From assembly GCF_020532665.2 (NCBI RefSeq), contig NZ_JAIWPG020000004.1, positions 248,001-312,000 on the forward strand: 64,000 nucleotides of DNA. The letters run 5' to 3'. Below the pieces are notes generated by a model, which was not told the origin of the DNA, ran no database searches, and saw nothing but the letters and a program-made list of their open reading frames with translations. Below are positions 60,356-64,000 of the stretch, piece by piece. Position numbers and translations under genes: made by a program. Origin of the DNA: Lelliottia sp. WAP21 (GTDB lineage Bacteria > Pseudomonadota > Gammaproteobacteria > Enterobacterales > Enterobacteriaceae). How positions within the stretch are numbered: the first letter of the stretch is position 1; every line of letters starts with the position of its first letter.

Positions 60356-61420
60356 ATGAAAAACCTGACGCGAAATACCGATGACGATCGCTGGCTGGCC
60401 GTGCTGGCCCGCGATCTGACTGCCGACGGGCAATTTGTTTTTGCTGTCCGGACAACCGGCATCTTCTGCCGTCCGTCCTGCCGCGCGCGTCATGCGCTGC
60501 GTAAAAATGTCTGTTTCTTTCCCGATGCGACTCATGCGGTGCAGGCCGGATACCGGGCCTGCAAACGCTGTTTCCCCGATAAAGCCGATCCGCAGGCGCA
60601 TCGGGTGGCTAAAGTCGAAAAAGCCTGCCGTCTGCTCGAACAGGATCTCCCCCTTACGCTTGATGCGCTGGCGCAACAGGTGGGAATGAGTCCGTATCAC
60701 CTTCATCGCCTGTTCAAATCCCTGACGGGCATGACGCCAAAAGCCTGGCAACAGGCAGCGCGGGCGGGACGTCTGCGTCGGTCATTAATGGCGGGTGAGC
60801 AGGTAACCGAGTCGGTGCTGGCAGCCGGTTTCCCTGATAGCAGTAGCTATTATCGTAAGGCCGATGAAGCGCTGGGCATGACCGCCAGACAGTACCGCAG
60901 CGGCGGGAGTCAGCTTGCGGTGCGCTATGCCATCAGCAACTGCTCGCTGGGGCGCTGTCTGGTCGCGGAAAGCGAGCGGGGGATTTGTGCTCTGTTACTG
61001 GGTGATGATGATACGGCGTTACTGGCCGAACTCGATATGATTTTCCCCCACGCCCGGTGCGAGCCGCAAAACGAAGACTTTGCATGGCGCGTTCGTCAGG
61101 TCATTGCCCGCGTGGATAACCCGAATGCGTCGCTGGCACTGCCGCTTGATATTCGCGGCACGGCTTTTCAGCAGCAGGTCTGGCAGGCGCTTCGCGCCAT
61201 TCCTTGTGGTGAAACGGCCAGCTACCGGCAGGTGGCTCAGGCTATCGGTAAACCCGATGCCGTGCGCGCTGTCGCGGGGGCCTGCGCCGCCAATAAACTG
61301 GCGATTATCATTCCCTGTCATCGTGTGGTGCGTACTGACGGGGCGTTATCCGGCTATCGCTGGGGGACGGCGCGAAAAGCAGCCTTACTTCAGCGCGAAG
61401 CAAAACCTCGGGAGGCCTGA
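60356..61420 (+). CDS. ada: Adaptive response protein Ada (alkyl-DNA repair and activator)
   Basis: A 354-residue bifunctional protein equal in length to E. coli Ada. The N-terminal zinc domain has phosphotriester acceptor Cys38 in GIFCRPSCRAR; an AraC-type helix-turn-helix lies at about 100-180; and the C-terminal O6-methylguanine acceptor cysteine is in IIIPCHRV. The second of two adjacent ATG codons is preferred, because it gives Cys38 and better spacing from AGGAG; the first is at 60353. Its stop overlaps the alkB start (TGATG), forming the known ada-alkB operon. Confidence 0.96.
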   Translation: MKNLTRNTDDDRWLAVLARDLTADGQFVFAVRTTGIFCRPSCRARHALRKNVCFFPDATHAVQAGYRACKRCFPDKADPQAHRVAKVEKACRLLEQDLPLTLDALAQQVGMSPYHLHRLFKSLTGMTPKAWQQAARAGRLRRSLMAGEQVTESVLAAGFPDSSSYYRKADEALGMTARQYRSGGSQLAVRYAISNCSLGRCLVAESERGICALLLGDDDTALLAELDMIFPHARCEPQNEDFAWRVRQVIARVDNPNASLALPLDIRGTAFQQQVWQALRAIPCGETASYRQVAQAIGKPDAVRAVAGACAANKLAIIIPCHRVVRTDGALSGYRWGTARKAALLQREAKPREA

Positions 61421-62070
61421 TGCTCGATCTCTTTGCCGATGCAGAACCTTGGCTGGAACCGCTGGCCCCTGGCGCGGTAATTTTACGACGTTTTGCCCTG
61501 TCGCGGGCGGCGGCGCTTTTTCAGGGCATTGATGACGTTGCCGCCGTAGCTCCCTTCCGGCATATGGTGACGCCGGGGGGATACACCATGTCAGTGGCGA
61601 TGACGAACTGTGGAGAGCTGGGGTGGGCCACCAACGCGCGCGGCTATCTCTATTCCCCGGTCGATCCGCTTACCGGGCAACGCTGGCCGCAGGTGCCGAC
61701 GGCGCTGAGTGAACTTTGCCATGATGCCGCCGTGGCGGCAGGTTATCCCGACTTTCAGCCTGACGCCTGCCTGATAAATCGTTACGCCCCAGGGGCGAAA
61801 CTTTCTTTGCATCAGGATAAGGATGAAGCAAATTTAGCGGCACCTATTGTCTCCGTTTCGCTGGGATTACCGGCGATCTTCCAGTTTGGTGGATTACGGC
61901 GTCAGGATCCGCTCAAGCGACTGATGCTGGAGCATGGCGATGTGGTGGTGTGGGGAGGTGAATCGCGGCTGTTTTATCACGGGATCCAGCCGCTAAAATC
62001 TGGCGATCACCCTGAGGCGGGGGCGTTTCGCTATAACCTGACCTTCCGCCAGGCATCGAATAGCGAATAA
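61420..62070 (+). CDS. alkB: Alpha-ketoglutarate-dependent dioxygenase AlkB
   Basis: A 216-residue iron(II)/2-oxoglutarate enzyme that removes methyl groups from 1-methyladenine and 3-methylcytosine in DNA and RNA. The metal triad is His131 and Asp133 in LSLHQDKDE plus the histidine in RLFYHGIQP; the 2-oxoglutarate arginine is in FRYNLTFRQ. Length equals E. coli AlkB. It is translationally coupled to ada by a one-base overlap. Confidence 0.97.
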   Translation: MLDLFADAEPWLEPLAPGAVILRRFALSRAAALFQGIDDVAAVAPFRHMVTPGGYTMSVAMTNCGELGWATNARGYLYSPVDPLTGQRWPQVPTALSELCHDAAVAAGYPDFQPDACLINRYAPGAKLSLHQDKDEANLAAPIVSVSLGLPAIFQFGGLRRQDPLKRLMLEHGDVVVWGGESRLFYHGIQPLKSGDHPEAGAFRYNLTFRQASNSE

Positions 62071-62146
62071 AAATAAGAATTATTCTTGATGTAAACGCCG
62101 GGCAGTTTACACTGCTGGCTGTTTTTTATTGTCCGGATTGCTCTGC

Positions 62147-63790
62147 ATGCAACTACTTCTTCTTGTCTGGCGGCAGTACCGCTGGCCATTTATCGCGGTC
62201 ATGGCGCTCAGCCTTGCCAGCGCGGCCCTGGGTATTGGTCTGATCGCTTTTATCAACGTGCGATTGATTGAAATGGTCGATACCACCTTGTCCGTGTTGC
62301 CGGAATTTCTCGGGTTATTACTGCTCCTCATGGCCGTCACGCTGGGATCGCAACTGGCGCTCACCGTGCTGGGCCACCACTTTGTCTATCGCCTGCGCAG
62401 TGAGTTTATCAAGCGTATTCTGGATACCCATGTGGAGCGCGTGGAACAATTGGGAAGCGCATCGCTTCTGGCCGGGCTGACCAGCGACGTTCGCGCCATC
62501 ACCATCGCGTTTGTACGCCTGCCGGAGCTGGTGCAGGGGATTATCCTGACCTTTGGTTCTGCGGCTTATCTGGCCTGGCTCTCCACCAAAATGCTGGCGG
62601 TCACCGCGCTGTGGATAGTGGTGACCATCTGGGGGGGATATATGCTGGTAGCGCGAGTGTACAAGCACATGGCTGTACTGCGCGAAACGGAAGATAAACT
62701 CTATAACGATTACCAGACGGTGCTGGAAGGGCGTAAAGAGCTCACGCTTAACCGCGAGCGGGCGGAACACATCTTTAATCACCTTTATATTCCGGATGCG
62801 CGTGAATATCGCCACCATATTATCCGCGCAGACACCTTCCACCTGAGCGCGGTGAACTGGTCGAATATCATGATGCTGGGCGCAATCGGTCTGGTTTTCT
62901 GGATGGCAAACAGTCTGGGCTGGGCGGATACTAACGTAGCCGCTACCTATTCGCTGACGCTGCTCTTTTTACGTACGCCGCTGCTGTCGGCCGTGGGGGC
63001 ACTGCCGACGCTGCTGAGTGCGCAGGTCGCTTTCAAAAAACTGAACAAATTCGGTCTGGCGCCGTTCAAAGCCGCGTTCCCGCGTCCGCAGGCCTTTCCT
63101 GACTGGAAAACGCTGGAACTGAGGAATGTCACGTTCCATTATCAGGACAACGCCTTCGCCGTCGGACCGGTGAATCTTACCCTTCACCGCGGTGAACTGA
63201 TCTTTCTGATTGGGGGTAACGGCAGCGGGAAATCAACGCTGGCGATGTTGCTGACAGGATTGTACCAACCGCAATCGGGCGAAATTCTGCTGGACGGCAA
63301 GCCGGTGTCGGTCGATAAGCCAGAAGATTATCGCAAACTGTTTTCCGCGGTCTTTACCGATGTCTGGCTGTTTGACCAGCTGTTAGGGCCGGAGGGCAAA
63401 GCCGCAGACGCGGCCCTGGTCGAGAAATGGATGAATCATCTCCAGATGTCGCACAAGCTTGAGCTGAAGGAGGGCAAAATCCTGAACCTGAAGCTGTCAA
63501 AAGGGCAGAAAAAACGCGTGGCGTTACTGCTGGCGCTGGCGGAAGAACGCGACATTATTCTGCTCGATGAGTGGGCGGCCGATCAGGACCCCCACTTCCG
63601 TCGCGAATTTTATCAGGTGCTGTTGCCGTTGATGCAGGCGATGGGCAAAACGATTTTTGCTATCAGCCATGACGACCATTACTTCATTCATGCCGACCGT
63701 TTGCTGGAAATGCGCAATGGCACACTCAGTGAACTTGTGGGTGAAGAACGCGATGCCGCCTCGCGCGATGCCGTGGCGCGAACCGCCTGA
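62147..63790 (+). CDS. yojI: ABC exporter YojI
   Basis: A 547-residue half-size ABC exporter with an N-terminal six-helix membrane domain and a C-terminal ATPase domain. The Walker A is GGNGSGKST, the signature is LSKGQKKR, and the Walker B is [11 protein letters not shown], with the switch histidine in ISHDDHYF. In E. coli YojI exports microcin J25 with TolC. The ATG giving [13 protein letters not shown] matches the E. coli start; a TTG six codons upstream is less likely. Adjacent to alkB as in E. coli. Confidence 0.96.
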   Translation: MQLLLLVWRQYRWPFIAVMALSLASAALGIGLIAFINVRLIEMVDTTLSVLPEFLGLLLLLMAVTLGSQLALTVLGHHFVYRLRSEFIKRILDTHVERVEQLGSASLLAGLTSDVRAITIAFVRLPELVQGIILTFGSAAYLAWLSTKMLAVTALWIVVTIWGGYMLVARVYKHMAVLRETEDKLYNDYQTVLEGRKELTLNRERAEHIFNHLYIPDAREYRHHIIRADTFHLSAVNWSNIMMLGAIGLVFWMANSLGWADTNVAATYSLTLLFLRTPLLSAVGALPTLLSAQVAFKKLNKFGLAPFKAAFPRPQAFPDWKTLELRNVTFHYQDNAFAVGPVNLTLHRGELIFLIGGNGSGKSTLAMLLTGLYQPQSGEILLDGKPVSVDKPEDYRKLFSAVFTDVWLFDQLLGPEGKAADAALVEKWMNHLQMSHKLELKEGKILNLKLSKGQKKRVALLLALAEERDIILLDEWAADQDPHFRREFYQVLLPLMQAMGKTIFAISHDDHYFIHADRLLEMRNGTLSELVGEERDAASRDAVARTA

Positions 63791-63800
63791 CGTCCTTTTT

Positions 63801-63825
63801 GCCCGGCAGTGTTGGCCTGCCGGGC
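63801..63825. other. GC-rich stem-loop after yojI
   Basis: A perfect 9-bp inverted repeat GCCCGGCAG (63801-63809) and CTGCCGGGC (63817-63825) with a 7-nt loop begins 10 bp after the yojI stop. It is not followed by a T tract, so it is either a rho-assisted terminator, a transcript-stabilising hairpin or a REP-like unit. The remaining sequence to 63936 shows nothing clear. Confidence 0.5.
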
Positions 63826-63936
63826 ATGATTTCACCCGATTCGCCTGTTTTTCATTCATCCCCGCCGGTTGTTTATTATCATTTACATTCCCTCGCGCTA
63901 TGCTTAACCGCATCTCATTTCATGGGTTTATGATTA

Positions 63937-64000
63937 ATGTCCGTAAAAAAGAAAAATAGCGCACGGTTGCGCGACCAGGAGCGTGCCCGTCTTATCTGGC
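63937..64000 (+). CDS. Unidentified gene, first 21 codons
   Basis: An open frame begins at ATG 63937 and is cut by the window edge. The frame is closed by a TGA at 63931-63933, so this is the first possible ATG. The visible start is very basic (MSVKKKNSARLRDQ), which fits a cytoplasmic face before a membrane helix or a nucleic-acid-binding tail, but I do not recognise it. In E. coli mqo lies beside yojI; this start does not resemble Mqo. No strong ribosome-binding site is visible. Confidence 0.4.
   Translation, partial: MSVKKKNSARLRDQERARLIW

Noticed and set aside
63801..63825. Rho-independent terminator for yojI
   Set aside because: The stem is strong but no T tract follows on the plus strand, and on the minus strand the stem is followed by an A run.

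Overview
The window is a stretch of enterobacterial chromosome. Gene content, gene order and near-identity of many proteins to E. coli and Salmonella orthologues point to Enterobacter (cloacae complex) or a close relative such as Lelliottia or Leclercia. Pointers within the family are a CheV-type gene beside nuoN (as in Salmonella), a tctABC/tctDE cluster beside menE, the absence of arn/pmrD, yfaL, inaA and atoSC from their E. coli positions, and threonine at GyrA position 83. Species is not resolved. No prophage, transposase, CRISPR array, rRNA or tRNA was seen. No frameshifted gene was seen; only the genes at the two ends are cut, by the window edge.

Layout. 1-2.75 kb: 5' part of alaA (minus) and divergent lrhA, 946 bp apart. 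3.3-18.36 kb: complete 13-gene nuo operon (nuoA, B, CD fused, E-N) for NADH:ubiquinone oxidoreductase, mostly with 4-base start/stop overlaps, but with structured gaps before nuoC, nuoG and nuoM. 18.4-19.0 kb: a 78-bp tandem repeat array between two mirror-image terminators. 19.0-21.9 kb: cheV-like gene, rbn (elaC), elaA, elaB. 22.0-29.0 kb: menF-menD-menH-menB-menC-menE, making menaquinone precursors from chorismate. 29.0-34.2 kb: tctCBA tricarboxylate uptake operon and divergent tctDE two-component system. 34.3-36.1 kb: yfaZ, yfaY. 36.2-42.9 kb: glpABC (minus) and glpTQ (plus) around a shared GlpR region. 42.9-47.2 kb: a second tandem array (96 bp), then nrdA-nrdB-yfaE (minus), with DnaA and NrdR boxes upstream of nrdA. 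47.4-50.9 kb: ubiG and divergent gyrA. 51.0-57.3 kb: rcsC converging on rcsD-rcsB. 57.6-59.1 kb: micF and divergent ompC. 59.2-63.8 kb: apbE, ada-alkB, yojI, and the first 21 codons of an unidentified gene.

How the genes work together. Much of the window concerns respiration and its switching. Complex I and menaquinone synthesis supply the aerobic and anaerobic chains. GlpABC feeds electrons from glycerol-3-phosphate, UbiG finishes ubiquinone, and ApbE flavinylates proteins. NrdAB with its YfaE ferredoxin makes dNTPs. The Rcs phosphorelay and the OmpR-controlled ompC/micF pair handle envelope stress. Ada and AlkB repair alkylated DNA.

The least explained content is non-coding. One GC-rich palindrome family (arms CCCTCTCCC and GGGAGAGGG) occurs in three clusters: 18.4-19.0, 42.9-43.3 and 44.67-44.75 kb. 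It forms a 78-bp array, a 96-bp array and an inverted pair inside the nrdAB operon. A separate 140-bp structured element separates nuoL from nuoM. I found no clear new protein system; most protein-coding content is standard enterobacterial core.
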